A stretch of DNA of 64,000 nucleotides from assembly GCA_013396525.1 (NCBI GenBank), contig VWYX01000350.1, forward strand, positions 552,105-616,104, in the 5' to 3' direction. The stretch comes from Chaetorhynchus papuensis. Its lineage: Eukaryota > Chordata > Aves > Passeriformes > Rhipiduridae. Below the pieces are notes generated by a model, which did no database searches, was not told the DNA's origin, and saw only the letters and a program-made list of their open reading frames with translations. Shown here piece after piece: positions 1 through 12,200 of this stretch. The position numbers and the translations under genes are program-made. Position 1 is the stretch's first letter. Each line of letters starts with the position of its first letter.

Positions 1-341
1 CCAGTTGTGCCCTTCCAGTAGCTAAGGGAGCCTACAAGAAAGATGGAGAGGGACTTCTTACAAGAGCATGAAGTGACAGGACAAGGGAGAATGGATTCAA
101 ACAGAGAGTAGGTTTAGATTAGATATTAGGAAAAAATTCTTCACTGTGAGGGTGGTGAGACACTGGAACAGGTTTCTTAGAAAAGTTGTGGATGCCACAT
201 CTCTGGAAGTGTTCCAGGCCAGATTGGATGAGGCTCTGAGCAACCTGGTCTAGTGGATGGTGTCCTGTCCATGACAGGGGGTTTGGAACTAGATGACCTT
301 TAAAGTCCCTTCCAACAGAAGCTGTTCTCTGGTTCTATGAC
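1..341 (+). mobile_element. CR1 LINE, 3' end (5' end outside window)
   Basis: The stretch reads like the conserved 3' end of a chicken-repeat-1 LINE. It contains a 'ttcttcactgtgagggtggt' segment, then 'cactggaacaggtttcttag', a 'cccttccaacagaagctgtt' segment, and ends with the CR1-type tail 'ggttctatgac'. The orientation is plus. It is an old copy, with many differences from the consensus as I recall it. How much of the element continues to the left cannot be seen. Confidence 0.85.
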
Positions 342-429
342 TTTTAGAGTAGGTTATATGGTATTTTATGTACAGCCGTGTCTCCTTTCAGGCTGGCTCT
401 TCAGGACCCCTCTGGCCTCTGCAGTTTCA

Positions 430-831
430 TACAGCTCCCAGGCAAAATCCTGCCCGGGGGTGAGGCGAGGCGAGGCCACTACTGTTGAGAGCACCGCGGA
501 CAGGGATGGCCTGCCAGGAGCTGAGGGCTGTCGGCCGGGGTCAGCTGGCTGCGCCTCGCTTCGCTGGCCGGACAGCAAGCCACCTCTCCTTCCTCGCTTC
601 GTTGGGAGAAGCCCCGTGCCGGGGGGAAACAGCAGCCTTTGGAGAGAGGGGCCGGCTGCGAGCCGCGCCCTCCCCTCGGCCCCGCTCCGGCCGCCGCCGC
701 CGCCGCCGCCTCCTGAGGGCACGGCTGCCCTGCGGCGCCACCGCGCGGCCCCGCGGGACACGGCGGGACAGGGCTGGCACTGCTCCCGGAGGGACCGCCC
801 GGGTGGGCCCGGCCTTGTCCGCAACGCGGGC
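430..831. promoter_or_regulatory. CpG-rich block, unassigned promoter-like CpG island
   Basis: This is a GC-rich block of about 400 bp with many CpGs, including a GCC trinucleotide run near 688-710. Open frames exist on both strands, but they are low-complexity Gly/Pro/Arg/Ala and match no protein I know. In mammals the next gene beyond TNFRSF11A in this direction is ZCCHC2 in the same orientation, so this could be a promoter for a minus-strand gene to the left or for a noncoding RNA. The open frames here do not resemble the ZCCHC2 N-terminus. No exon can be supported. Confidence 0.5.
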
Positions 832-1036
832 TAACACACACAGACAGACACACAGACAGACAGACAGACAGACACACGGACACACACACATACAGACACA
901 CACACAGAGACACACACACATACACACAAAGAGACACGCACAAGACACATACAAACACACACAGACACCCACAGACACACACACACGGACAAACACACAG
1001 ACACGCACACACACACAGACACACACACACACACAG
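832..1036. repeat. Compound microsatellite (CA)n/(CAGA)n
   Basis: About 205 bp is almost wholly ACAC and ACAGAC motifs, interrupted by short variants. It directly follows the CpG-rich block. All long open frames over it (Thr/His/Gln-rich on plus, Cys/Val-rich on minus) are products of the repeat. Confidence 0.97.
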
Positions 1037-3600
1037 AGCTGCTAAAGGTGCTACACCACCTCCCCGATAGCAAAAAGCGATCTGCTTATTTTTCCATGCA
1101 GCGCTGTCAGGTTAAAAGCATCTGCGCTTTGATCTCGCGTGCAGTCCGAAGCCCTTCAGGTATCACACACATGACTCTGGCTCCGTTCCGGAGAGCCAGC
1201 ATCCACAAAGGCATTCTTTGTGCACGCCGGCGGCACGGAACACACATGACACCGGGACTTCTAAGTTTCCATTTTGATCACACTGCTCAAACATGAGAAT
1301 GAGTCACCCACCACACTGAAAACCACGACCTTTGTATTTACACCGAAAAAGGAATGATAAGCTTAGGACGGGGAAAGAAAACTAGAGGGAAGGAAGGAAA
1401 AAAACCCCATAAAACACCAAAACCCAGGCATGTCTTTGCTCTTTGAAACACAATCAGCTGCTGTTATTCACATGCAAGTTAAAGAAGTTGTGGCTGTGGC
1501 TGGGTTTGTTTAGTGTATCCACGTGAACCCCAAGGGAAATCACGTCAGCAGCTCTGCAGTACCTGCAGCAGGCATATTCTGGTCACAATAAAGCAGGGCA
1601 TTATGGATTTTGTGTCTATTCCTCCAGTAAAGGAACCATGTGAGATATTTTATTTAGAAATAGAGTCCATCTTTAATTCAGTGCAATCCTGCCCCTCAGC
1701 CATCCTCAGCAGCACACAATTATCCTGTGAGTGAACAAAATGCTAGCATGGAAGAGTGGTTACTGTCAAAGTAACCAAAACATGAAGATCCAAAAGGAAA
1801 CAAGTCTTATAAGACTTTTAAAAATTATTAATGGGATGGAATTCTTGAGTGTGTTTTTCCATCTCCTCCTAAGGAGAACAAAAAAAATACTGAATTGATT
1901 TCTAGTACTTTTCAACAACAAACCACCAGCTGTAGTACTTCCTACAGAGAAGAGAGAATTGTAGTGTGGTGGACCTGAATAGGACCTGGCAACAAACATG
2001 ACTTTGAAGAGAACAGACTCCAAGTGTATCAACATTTAAATATAGTAGGCCAGCCTGACTGAGAAAACCCAAGCACTGAAGTGGATTTATTTTTTACGCC
2101 TCTGTCATACTTGGAGCATCCCTTCAGACAAAGGGGACAAAATCCTTGCAATGATTGTTTTGTGTAAGTGCAGGCAATGAACTGGACAGGTTTCTAATGT
2201 ATCCCTGAAGTGTGGCCCATCCAGCAGACAGGTTGGATCCACGGAGTGAGGATGAAAAGAACACGGGTTGCAGGAAACATTTATGAGCAGCCTGCTGAGA
2301 CAATCATTAGAGCTACTTGCATCCATCTCATTCTCCAATACATTCAAAGAGTGTTCTCAGAAGAAAATTTGGCTGTGCACCAGTGGGCAGCTGCATTTTT
2401 AAGTGGAAAACCCTGTTAAGTAAAAATTTTCTGTGTTATAGCATCAGCTCTACCATCTGTTGTCTAGCTCATTCATGACCAGCTAAGCTTGCAAAAAACC
2501 CAATGAGGAACTGAAATGATGCAAAAGGCAAATGTCCCTAGGGAAACTGTTTTGTATTTCCCACAGGGAGCAAGAACCTTTGTGCTTGAGTGGTGCCTAT
2601 AACACTAAAAGGGAGATAAAATAATGCTAGAACTGAACAAATGAACAAAACCAGAGAGAATAAAGAAAGTAAGCTGCTTCATAAGGCTATGCAATTGAGA
2701 ACTGTAATGGCAGGCCTACAGGCTAAAAAACACCTTCAGATACTCATTTAAGGTGCTTCAAATAATTGAGACTTTGTATAAATAGCCTTCCATTAAAATG
2801 CAGTGACTATCAACAGGAACAGCCTATTGATGCAGTGGTTTCTGCATTTGAAATGGTTTGTCCTCATGTGCTGCTTATGGCAAATTTCAGTTCATTTTGT
2901 ATTCACTGATTTTTTTTTTCAAGAGACACACACAGGCCTGATTTCATCTGATGGAAACCCTGGATGAGTTGACAGCTGCTTCTTCCCCTGAGAAGAGAAG
3001 AGAGAGGGGAGACTGAGGTCTCACTGGATAACACCTGGTACTGGACACCGGGAATGACAAAACCTCCAGGATGCCCGCTGGCCATGCTGCCATTCCCACC
3101 AGCAGCCAGTTGCTGTCTTCTCCCCACATCTCTACAGGCCAGTGGGAAGATGGAGCACAGCTCTTTCAGCCTCTGCTCCTCACACCAGCTTCAGCCCTTG
3201 CCTCTCACCCTCCCCTTCTCAGAGGTGGGAAATTCGAAGGCCCATTCTCAGGCACAAAATAAAGTTTATTGATCTATAACCAGACAAAGGCACAACAGTG
3301 GGGAACTTGGTGAAATGTTAGGTTTTTCTATCATTTTAGGAACCAGCTAAGGAAATAGCTGTTAGTAAAAAAAGCAATACTTCCAAGCTTTTGAGGGAAG
3401 AGAGAAAAGGTGGAAGAGGAGGAAGGATTATATTCTACATAAAAGTGCTTTGAGAACATGGGCAAGAGGACAGATCAGCTGGGTGCCTTTGGGTCAAAAT
3501 TGGAGGAGTCACCACCAAGGAAGTGCTTGTCGTAGGTGTCTGCTATGGGGGACCATATGGGATATGGAAACAAAATCTTCTTCAAACAATTGAAGACTGG
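1037..3600. other. Unassigned intergenic DNA
   Basis: I see no exon with supported splice sites, no RNA gene and no recognisable repeat family. Open frames are short and without recognisable similarity. It lies beyond the likely 3' end of TNFRSF11A. Confidence 0.5.
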
Positions 3601-3639
3601 CAGTGGCAGCCTTGGCTGCACTAATAAGATTATTCTAAG

Positions 3640-4220
3640 GAGAGTGAAGAAGGTGAGTAGCAGAATAAAGCCCCAGACCTTCATAAGAGCAGAGTTCATC
3701 TTGCTCAGGGAGCTGTTAGGAGGTATCCCAGAATTCTGCCTTGAAAACCAAAGGTGTTCAGGAGCACGGGGAGACTTCTGGAGACAGCATGCTCCGAGCA
3801 CAAGAGCAGTCCATCCACCTAAGCAGGAAAAGGAGCAGGCACAGCAAGAAACCAGCCTGGTTAAACAGTGAGATACTGAAAGAACTCAGATGCAAAAAAA
3901 AGGAACATGAGAGTGATGGAAAAAGGAACAGGCTTCCACAGCAGAATATAGAAATGACACTCAGGCATGCAGAGACGCAGAGGGAAAGGGCAAAGCTCAG
4001 CTGTAGCCTAAGCTGGCAAAAGATGTCAAGAATAGCAAGACAGAACTAACATCCTGTATTGTGTGCTAGCACACAGAAGGACAAGGAAAAGGCAGGTCCA
4101 CTGTTGTGTGGGGTTGGCCAGTTAGTTACAAATGACAGGGGGAGACCTGAAGAGTTTCCTTTATGCCTTCTTTGCCTAGATCTTCATGAGGAAGATCATG
4201 CTTCCAAGTCTCTATGGAAT
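3640..4220 (+). mobile_element. CR1 LINE fragment (region before and into the RT), decayed
   Basis: Plus-strand translation gives CR1-like stretches: 'KKPAWLNSEILKEL' near 3850-3890, then a Lys/Arg-rich stretch, then 'GPLLCGVGQLVTND' near 4096-4140, and a 'tatgccttctttgcct' segment that matches the usual CR1 text just before the reverse transcriptase core. Frames are broken by stops, so it is dead. It faces a second, minus-strand CR1 fragment directly to its right. Confidence 0.75.
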
Positions 4221-4249
4221 TAATTAATATGCTTTGGATGAAGCAAATA

Positions 4250-4665
4250 ACAAACTGCTGACAGCGGGACAGGGCTGAGTTAGCTGAGGTATGTGTTGGC
4301 TTCTCCCAGTTGCCTTCTTCTTCATGCCTGGAAATAGCTTCCAGGAGGGCCCACTCCATAATTTTTCAAGGTATTTAAGTGAGGTTGACTCATCTGTAAT
4401 TTCCCAAAACTCTTTTTTTCCCCTTTTTGTGGATGGGTGTAATATTTGCCCTTTTCCAGTCAGCTGGGACTTCCCCTGAACTCCACGACCTGTCAGAGAT
4501 GTTGCAGTGTGCCTCTGCAATGATGCTGGCAAGCCCTCCCAGCAGCCTTGGATGCATTCTGCCAAGTCCCATTGACTTGTGTACGTCCCACTTTGTACAG
4601 GTGGTCCCAAACACTCCTGAGCTCCTTTGCTCTCCTTGGAAACCTTCCTAACAGTTCCCTGTGAA
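4250..4665 (-). mobile_element. CR1 LINE fragment (reverse transcriptase region), decayed
   Basis: The minus-strand frame reads 'VHKSMGLGRMHPR', then 'SWSSGEVPADWKRANITPI' and 'HKKGKKRVLGNYR', followed by 'KIMEWALLEAISRHEE' in another frame. These are the typical N-terminal reverse-transcriptase motifs of CR1 (dhKSMGPDeiHPR, sGEVPxDWkxanITPI, kkGkkedpGNYR). Stops and frame changes show it is inactive. It points towards the plus-strand fragment at 3640-4220, so these are two separate insertions or an inverted rearrangement. Confidence 0.85.
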
Positions 4666-6130
4666 GCTGAAATCAGGAGTAATCTCATGTATGACCATCT
4701 GCATATACTGTATAGAAATGTGAGACCACCAATAGAAGCATGATGGAACAGACCTGTCAACTTTGATGCAAGTAGAAACTGGTGCAACGTCCAAGGATTG
4801 AGCAAGTGGTCAGGCAGGCTAAGAAATGAACCAGAAGAGCTGTGGTAATCCTCAGCCAAAACAAAGAAACCATAAGCCAACAAGCCAGAAGAAGAAGAAA
4901 TAAAAAAGCAGTGTTACAACACATCCAACCGGACACTCTGGCATCCTCACCTACCGCAACAGGGCTCCTTAATGTTATGCTGTCACTGCCTTGTTCAAAA
5001 GCCAGAGACAATTGTAATAAAGCATTTTTTCCCAAAGTTCATGCTCACGAATGTTCACATTTTACAACACAACAGATGTTTAACAATGTGACAAGTCAGC
5101 TGGAGGGCCTGAAGACAAGACTGAAGCAACCCTTGCTTCAGAGACAACACAATCATCTTGGAGGCCACAACCAACTTGGATGCCTGGCAGAAAGAAAAAA
5201 CAAGCAACCACACTATCAAAGTGAGAGCAGGGGGAAACAGGGGCATATGCTGGGGTCTGCCAAGGTGCTGCAGAAGTGAATTCTCCAGTCATGGTAGATT
5301 ATTTTTACAGGGGCACTGCTGCCTAATTTGCATGGAGGTATCTGATAAAAGGAGGGCTCTATTAAATACCTGATTAGCACAAAGACATATTTCAGCAGGG
5401 TTCTGTTTTATGATAGACACAAGGGTGTAATTGCTCAGAAACCATCAACATGTTAAAAAGGAGGAAACCTGAATGCACAAGTTAAAATGACCCTTTAGTG
5501 GTGTTACTCCCAGGTATGTTGGAAGCCTTGCAGAGTAACTTCCAGTCTCTGCGTGACCATGTAGCAAAGTACACGGATTAACAGCAATTATTGCCTATAT
5601 TAATCCTCAATGCCATATTGTGTTCCACGGGGATAAGAAGGGCTGCTCCAGTGCCCTTGTTTTCCCATGGCTATATGCAGAATTACTCCTGTCCTGCCGG
5701 GTCCAAAGTGGCTGACTTTCAAGAACACCTAGTCTATTCACCAAGGATAATGCATGTGACTCCACAGACTAGAAGACTTGTAAAAATGCATGCTGTGGAA
5801 GAGGAGACTTCAGGAATGAGTTGGAATCAGTGCCTAGTTCTCAGCAGTAAAGCAGTACCACACCAGGTCTATGAGAGCTCCTATCTGGCTCAGTGCAGGT
5901 GCAGAACATGCATTGCAGCACACACCTTGGAAGGGAAGCACTTCTTGTTAAAACAATTCAACATACAAAAAATGTTACAAAAGCCTAACTAGGGAAGTAA
6001 TTATATTCACATTTTGCTCTTTTTTCTTACTTTTTTTTTTTTAACAGGCACAGGCATATAATAATGTATTTCATTTTCCCTATTTATTCAAATAAAACCT
6101 TCACCTTTTCTCAAATAGATATTTCAGATT
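4666..6130. other. Unassigned intergenic DNA
   Basis: Nothing recognised apart from AT-rich runs near 6020-6120 (a T-run, and AATAAA-like words on both strands). Part of this may be downstream sequence of TNFRSF11A. Confidence 0.4.
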
Positions 6131-6136
6131 TTTATT
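6131..6136 (-). terminator. Candidate poly(A) signal of TNFRSF11A
   Basis: AATAAA on the minus strand, about 2.77 kb beyond the TNFRSF11A stop codon. It is one of the first clear minus-strand AATAAA words met in that direction; another lies at 6083-6088. The distance is compatible with the long 3' UTR known for mammalian RANK mRNA. Assignment is by position only. Confidence 0.35.
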
Positions 6137-8905
6137 ACCATTAATTATGTGTATTACAACAGCAGCCAGAAGCCCCCAAATTAGTGCCCAATGCACAGGT
6201 CCCTGTTGTACAAACAGATGCTAAAAACCACCCCCAGCTCCAAACTATGACAAACGAAATCATGAGGATAAAGAAGTCCCGTTGGGATCCATGTCTAAGG
6301 AGTCAGGCAGAGACCCAGGGAACAAGCAGCATGCTAATGGCTGTGATATTGTTTTTTCACTTTGGGATAGACTCTGGAGGAAGAAAAAGAACTGGGTCTG
6401 CATCACATTTGCCATATGGGACTTATTACTTCATGCTTGCTGATGATCCTAGTTTCAGTCCTTGCTCAGTAGGAACCTGAAATTCAATGAGTGAAAAATG
6501 TGTCCTCATTGAGGACACATCATAAATTCCCACTGTCTCCCTTCAAACCAGGATTTTGAGCCTGCTCTCTGGTGGCAGATACAAACCAAGGGAAGAAAGA
6601 AGCTGCAGAAGACAGACCTGCAGACAGGCAATTTACCCAGAGATGAGCACAAGAATTCAGTCCTGCCTGTCCTGTAAATGGGGCTGGTTGGATGCTTTCC
6701 AGCAGGACTGATGTCTTGGAGAATGCTTTCCAGAAAAATGCAACTGAAAAAATTAAGATGAAGTGGGAAAATAGCTACACCACCTTGCCTGAAGGTGATG
6801 GTGGTTCTGCTTCCTTGTCCCTATTGTACCAGTGCCTAGGGGATAGAGAACTACTCCGGAAGAGGCTAAAAAGAGGTTGTAAAAGATCCAGCAGGCAAGA
6901 CAAAAGAATCTCACAGGTAAGAGAGCCTCAGTTACACACCTTCAGAGAGGCAAAGGTATCTTGGGCCATCAGTGAATGGGACAATCTACTTGCCTGGCTG
7001 AGTCTAGGCTAGGGTGATCTAGTTTTTTGAAGGCCACATAGAAGTGAAACTAAAACTTGGGTGCAAGTGAGGTTGTTCATTTGCCCCTTTTGCCAGTCAC
7101 CCAAGAGAGAGTCTTGAACATTTGTACTGAACTTTACACCCCAGATATATAAACAATGCAGAATTATTCTCTTGAGAGGTGAAGGTGGCTAAGCCCATCC
7201 TTTTGTTTTATGCATGAGAAGCTCATCGTGACACAGTTATCACCTTGTCAGCTTTACAGGTGCTCTTTCCCCAGAGCAGAACTACTGCAAATATTGCAGC
7301 TATGCAGTGGACCCCTCAACTTTAAAACCTTCTTGGGGAGAAGCCTCCCAACCAGAGACCTTTTCCATCAGGGAACCCAAAACTACACTAGGTAAGAGAT
7401 CCCTTTGCTGTCTGGCAGGAAACAGAGCACTTGCCCTCCTGAAGGCTCCGGCTGCAGAATGATTCCTGCAGCACTCACACCTGCAGGAGAATGTCAGAAA
7501 ATTATCCCTTGTCAGGAAATCATTAAAAATGTTATCTTCTTCTCTTGGGAGTTCCTTGACACTCTGTTCCCTTCATCTTCCTCTCCACGGTGGCTGCTGG
7601 AGAAGGCTACAGGGTATTGGACAGGAACCAAAGCCAGTTGAGTAGCCAGGATTCCCTTCTAAATACAACTACTATTATTGCTTAATGCCAAACCTTTGGT
7701 CCCATTGCTCATCAGCTCTCAGTGTGACAAAGGCTACACTCTGACTTCAGTTCACACAGGCCAAGTTCTGGAAACAGCTTCATGCTACCTAAGTAAATCT
7801 CTGCATATTAATGGAAATAGCAGAGGGAATGTCAAAACTGTTTGGGCAGATAAAAGAATGAATGTTTGACCCTGACCAAATTCTCCATCTTTGGGTAATC
7901 CCTCCCTCTCCTGTAAGTCAGGAAATATCCACAGCTGATTGTAACACACCTTTTCTCCACCTGCTAGCAGCTCTTTGTCTTAAACCTAAAGGTTTAAATA
8001 GTGATGTTATTCCTGCAGCAGTATACCAGGCACACATCGCTCTCATCTCCAGAGGTCTGAACTCCTCTGGAGAGGTGCAATAAGGCAGAGGTGAATCAGG
8101 GTCACGACAAATGCTCTTTGTTCGAGATTAATCTGATATGCTTTTAAGGCATATCAGCTGTATTTTGCATGTTATCATCTGCTTGTGGCAGCATGACACA
8201 CACCTATTTATACCCACAAGTCAATAAGGGGCAGACCAGGACCTTGGCTCTGGCGCTGGTTTGAGACTGGAGTGTCTGCTTCCTTGGGGAAAAATGAGGA
8301 GGGATGATGCCACCTGCCACATGACCACAGGGAGGCAAAGGTTGGCAGCAGCACCATGGCTTCCTTCCACCTCCAAGACCCAGCAAAATGGGTACAGCTT
8401 AGCTGCAAAAAGGAAACCCCGAGGCAGAGCTCAGGGGCCCCCATCAGTCGGGTCCTTGGCCACGTCGTCCCCTCTCCGGGAGCATCCCGTGCACCCGACC
8501 AGCAGTGCTCTCCTCCTCACAGAGTCCCCAGGTCGACAGATCTCAGCTCCCTTCTGCCACTTGCCAGGGAGAGGTACCAGGGAATGGGGGACAGGCAGGG
8601 AGCCCATCTTCCTGTGGGGGAGAGGAGAAAGCCCGGCTGCTGCTTCTACAACAGGGGCAGCGCGCCCAGCTTCACGTGTGCGCCCATCTCCATCGGCCAC
8701 CGCCACCCAGAGCGCCACCACCACCACCGACATCTGCGCCATTGAGGGTCCTTCCAGCTGTAAAATCTCCCAGGAGACACCAGGGGCAGCAACAGTCTCC
8801 CAGTCTGTCATGACACCCAGGATTTTGGCAGCACGGCAGCAGCCCCACACTCCATCGGGGGCTGCCTGCCGGTGCCCAGGCCCGCAGTGAGGACACCGTG
8901 TCCCC
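6137..8905 (-). other. Probable TNFRSF11A 3' UTR / downstream region
   Basis: About 2.8 kb lies between the stop codon and the first plausible poly(A) signals. It has no supported coding exon. It contains a perfect 23-bp palindrome at 6498-6520 and a 25-bp inverted repeat at 8133-8157. The GC-rich part (8240-8900) gives long antisense open frames that are shadows of composition. Confidence 0.4.
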
Positions 8906-9285
8906 TCAGTTCAACACCTTCTCCGAGAAGTGCCCCAGCTTCCCCTCCTCCTGCACGGGCTGGGAGGCTTGTCCACCGCAGGACGGGCCCCGCTCCTGGG
9001 CCAGGGCCCCACCAGGCCACCGTGGCCCCCCGGTGCCCGGGGCTGGGCGGGTGCCCTGCAGCTCCGCACACTTCTCCTTGTAGTGCTGGGCATTGCCGGC
9101 GAAAGTCTCGCAGCGGCTGAGGTTCTCCTCCTGCACGGGGCTGCCCACGTTCTCCTCGCTCGGCCCCGAGGCCGTGGCCCCCTCCTGAGAGTTTTGGCTA
9201 AGGTAGACAACAATGATGTCGCCCTTGAAATTCATTACTTGTCCACTTGAAATAAAGGTGGAGTTACTGTTTCCAGTCACATTTC
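8906..9285 (-). CDS. TNFRSF11A: TNFRSF11A exon 10 (C-terminal tail and stop)
   Basis: The acceptor 'ttccctag' precedes GAAATGTGACTGG. The exon encodes residues 539-664 and the TGA stop at 8908-8906. It carries the conserved GNVTGNSNSTF and GQVMNFKGDIIVVYLSQ blocks and both PVQEE TRAF-binding motifs. The 3' half is very GC-rich (codon third positions mostly G/C), unlike the upstream exons. After the last PVQEE motif the tail runs on for about 12 residues, ending in SEKVLN. Confidence 0.96.
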
Positions 9286-12200
9286 CTAGGGAAGGAGGGG
9301 GGAGAAAAGAAGACACACGTGATTAATATTTTCCCCTCACAAGGTGGACACTTAGTGCAGTGAACTTAATCTGCTGTGGTGGCTTTATTCTTGTTCCATT
9401 ATTTTTTCCCCTGTGACTTGAGGATGCTCTTATAATCAATGCCTTCCACTGGACCTTTTCATTATTTCCATTTTCATCTCCTCAGGACAAAGTCTGTCAT
9501 ACACAGGGAGCCTGTCTGGAAGGGCTGGAAACATTTTCCCTCTGAGCTGTGATCTGGGAAGCCAGAGAGAGGGCGACGATCTCATGTTCCCTGTGCTGCC
9601 TGATGCACAAAGCTGTGTCCAGCCTGCCTCTGCCTGCGGTTCGTGAGGAAATGCTAATTATGTCTGATTATGAGATTTATTTTTTCTTAGGGTCCCAGAA
9701 ATCACACTCTTTACCAAAGAGGCAATAAAACCCCAATCAATCCTACCATTTGGGTTAGATAGCAGGCTTACTGAATAAATACTGAAAGACTTAACATCAG
9801 ATCACACAGCTGCATAGTGTTCAAATGACACAGAGCTTATACAATTATTTCATATAGTCTGGATCCTCCTTGTAGGTACACCCTGGCACTCACCTAGCCC
9901 CCTCTTGGATTTAGCTAGATATAGCCTGACGCCAGGGAAGAGACAGAGTCTGTATTACAGCAACTTAACAGAGTTATGGTTTCAGTCAGTCTGCCTGAGG
10001 TTGGAGATTTTTCAGTATAAATTCAATCCTTCTGCTATTCAAGGACTGGGCTGGTGACCTAAGTGACAGCAGGACCAAGCTCTGGGAATTAATAAACTTT
10101 CCTCAGAGCAGAAAGAAAATAACTTAGAACAAACTTCCAACATCAAACTAACAAGCTTGTTGAAGTTTGAAAATGAAACAAACTGAAGAGACAAAGTAAA
10201 CAAAATTTTCCTGGCCTGTGAACACACTTACTAAGAAATGTTTTTCCTGCTGTGCTTCACTTCATCATTACCTGCAGACTGATCCAACACCTTTTAGACA
10301 TTTTGTGCCTTTCTTGATTACACGCAACACTTGAGACACTCCCATTTTCCTTGCAGATAAGCATGGCCCAGCCCAGAGAAATGATGTTTTTCCAGTGGCC
10401 ATGGGTGATGTTTGCACACCAGCACTGGTCTCCAGCTGTGTGGACGAGTCAGGATCTGTGCCTGCTCAGAGCTGAGTCTGGGCAGCACTCGAGTGTCTCT
10501 CTAATAGGCCCTCCTTAAGCATTATTATTTATTATACCTTATTTATTTCACCTAAACCACTGAACTGGCAGCTCTTTGCTTTCTTTCCAAGTGCTGTTGA
10601 TTAACATGAGGTGTCTATAAGGGTTTTCTCTGTGGGATTTTTTCCCTGCTGGTTCTTTCCCCTGTGTTTGATTCAGTTTGGCTGTTTGCCATGAACAAAA
10701 CTCTTGGGCATAATGGCAGTACGAAAATAACTGTTTGTCTTTAAACAGATTGCAAAAGGTGCTGTGAAGAAGGTTAGCAGTGCTCAGCACGAGATCAAAA
10801 ATTTAGAAGTATATCTGACAGTGGGGAGGGGAAAAAAAAAGGCAGATTAACACATTTATAATGCTTAGCTGAATGTGGCTGACAAATCTTCTGTGCTTTC
10901 TGAAGATACCATGCTGAAACAAAAGAATATTTGAGGCCCAAAAGCACAGAAAATAAACACAAGAGCTTCCTAGACTGTGCCAAGAAAAGTGTTTCCAACC
11001 TGAAAGTATAAGGGACACATTCAGAGTGAAGGCATTGTTCTCTGCAGTGTTTCAGCCTTTTGATCTCTTCAGACTATCTGATACTAATTACAAAGACAGA
11101 TTAATTTCTGTGGTAATTGTTCACTAAGAACTGGAACAGTGCAGGCAAATAATTTTCCCTGAGACATTTAATGGCCTCTAGGTGGTGAGAACTGTTTGTC
11201 ACTGCCAAACCAAGCTGGTTTGGGATCTGGAAGTGAAAGGCTTTGCAAAACCAGTCCCAACTATGAGTCAGCTAAGCCTTCCTGCACTCATGTGTTCTGC
11301 CGTAGCCCTGCACAGGCCTTGAGGTGGGCCTGAACCGACCCTTCATGTTCTGACTGCCTCCAGTGGGGTTTGAAAAAGTGCTTGAAGGCTTACCTCCATC
11401 TCCAGTGGTGACCCCTGGAAGGGGCACCTGTCCAGAGGCTCACTTTGGTCTTCTAGGATTGTTTCACAGGAGGGACAGAGTTTACCAGTTCTGTCGTCAT
11501 TTTGAGTGTTCATGAACTAAGACCAAAACTTCATGGAATTTCCCATGGTCTTTTTCTTCCCATTTTTCATCGACCCTCTTTTGTACCATTCTAATTTAGC
11601 ATAACTGTGTGCAAAGCCTGGTGGCTTCAGTTGCCTTGAGAAGCTTTACAGAGAATTATTTTACATGCACATTTATTCCATCTGGGCATGTCACAAGGCC
11701 TAGCAAAATGACAGATGCTGATGCACCCACACGTGCAGCCCCGGCACGGCTGAGGTGCTTCAGTGAGGAATCTATGGCTAATTACTGTCCCAGTCCTCAT
11801 GCAACCAGGCACTGCCAGGGGGGCCACGGCCATTCTGTGGGCAGAAAAATTACTCTGCCAGCAAGCCAGGTTACCCACAGATCGACTAACCCACGCTCTG
11901 ATACTGCCCACAGCTCTGTCAGTGTCTTCCTGCAGTCATGCGTAAAAACTGGCAGATGAGGAACACGGTATCTGTGCTCAGGTTTCACCAGATGGCACTA
12001 GAGCATGTACATGCACAAAGGCACAGACACAATTAAAATCCCATAGAAAGAATTGTGCTGCAGATCTAAGATGGCACTTGCTAGCACAGCCCTTACATCC
12101 AAGCTCTCCTGTTTGCTCTATTGGTCCTTAACATTTTCTCTTTCTCTTTGTGCCATATTTAGAAAGAAAAGCAGTACCAAATATAACTTGACTTTCAGTT

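Noticed and set aside
337..1073. Several frames of 80-186 codons on both strands
   Set aside because: They cross the CpG block and the CA/CAGA repeat; the translations are His/Thr/Gln or Cys/Val repeats.
8261..8890. Long plus-strand frames near the TNFRSF11A stop codon
   Set aside because: They result from GC-rich composition, overlap each other in several frames and show no domain.
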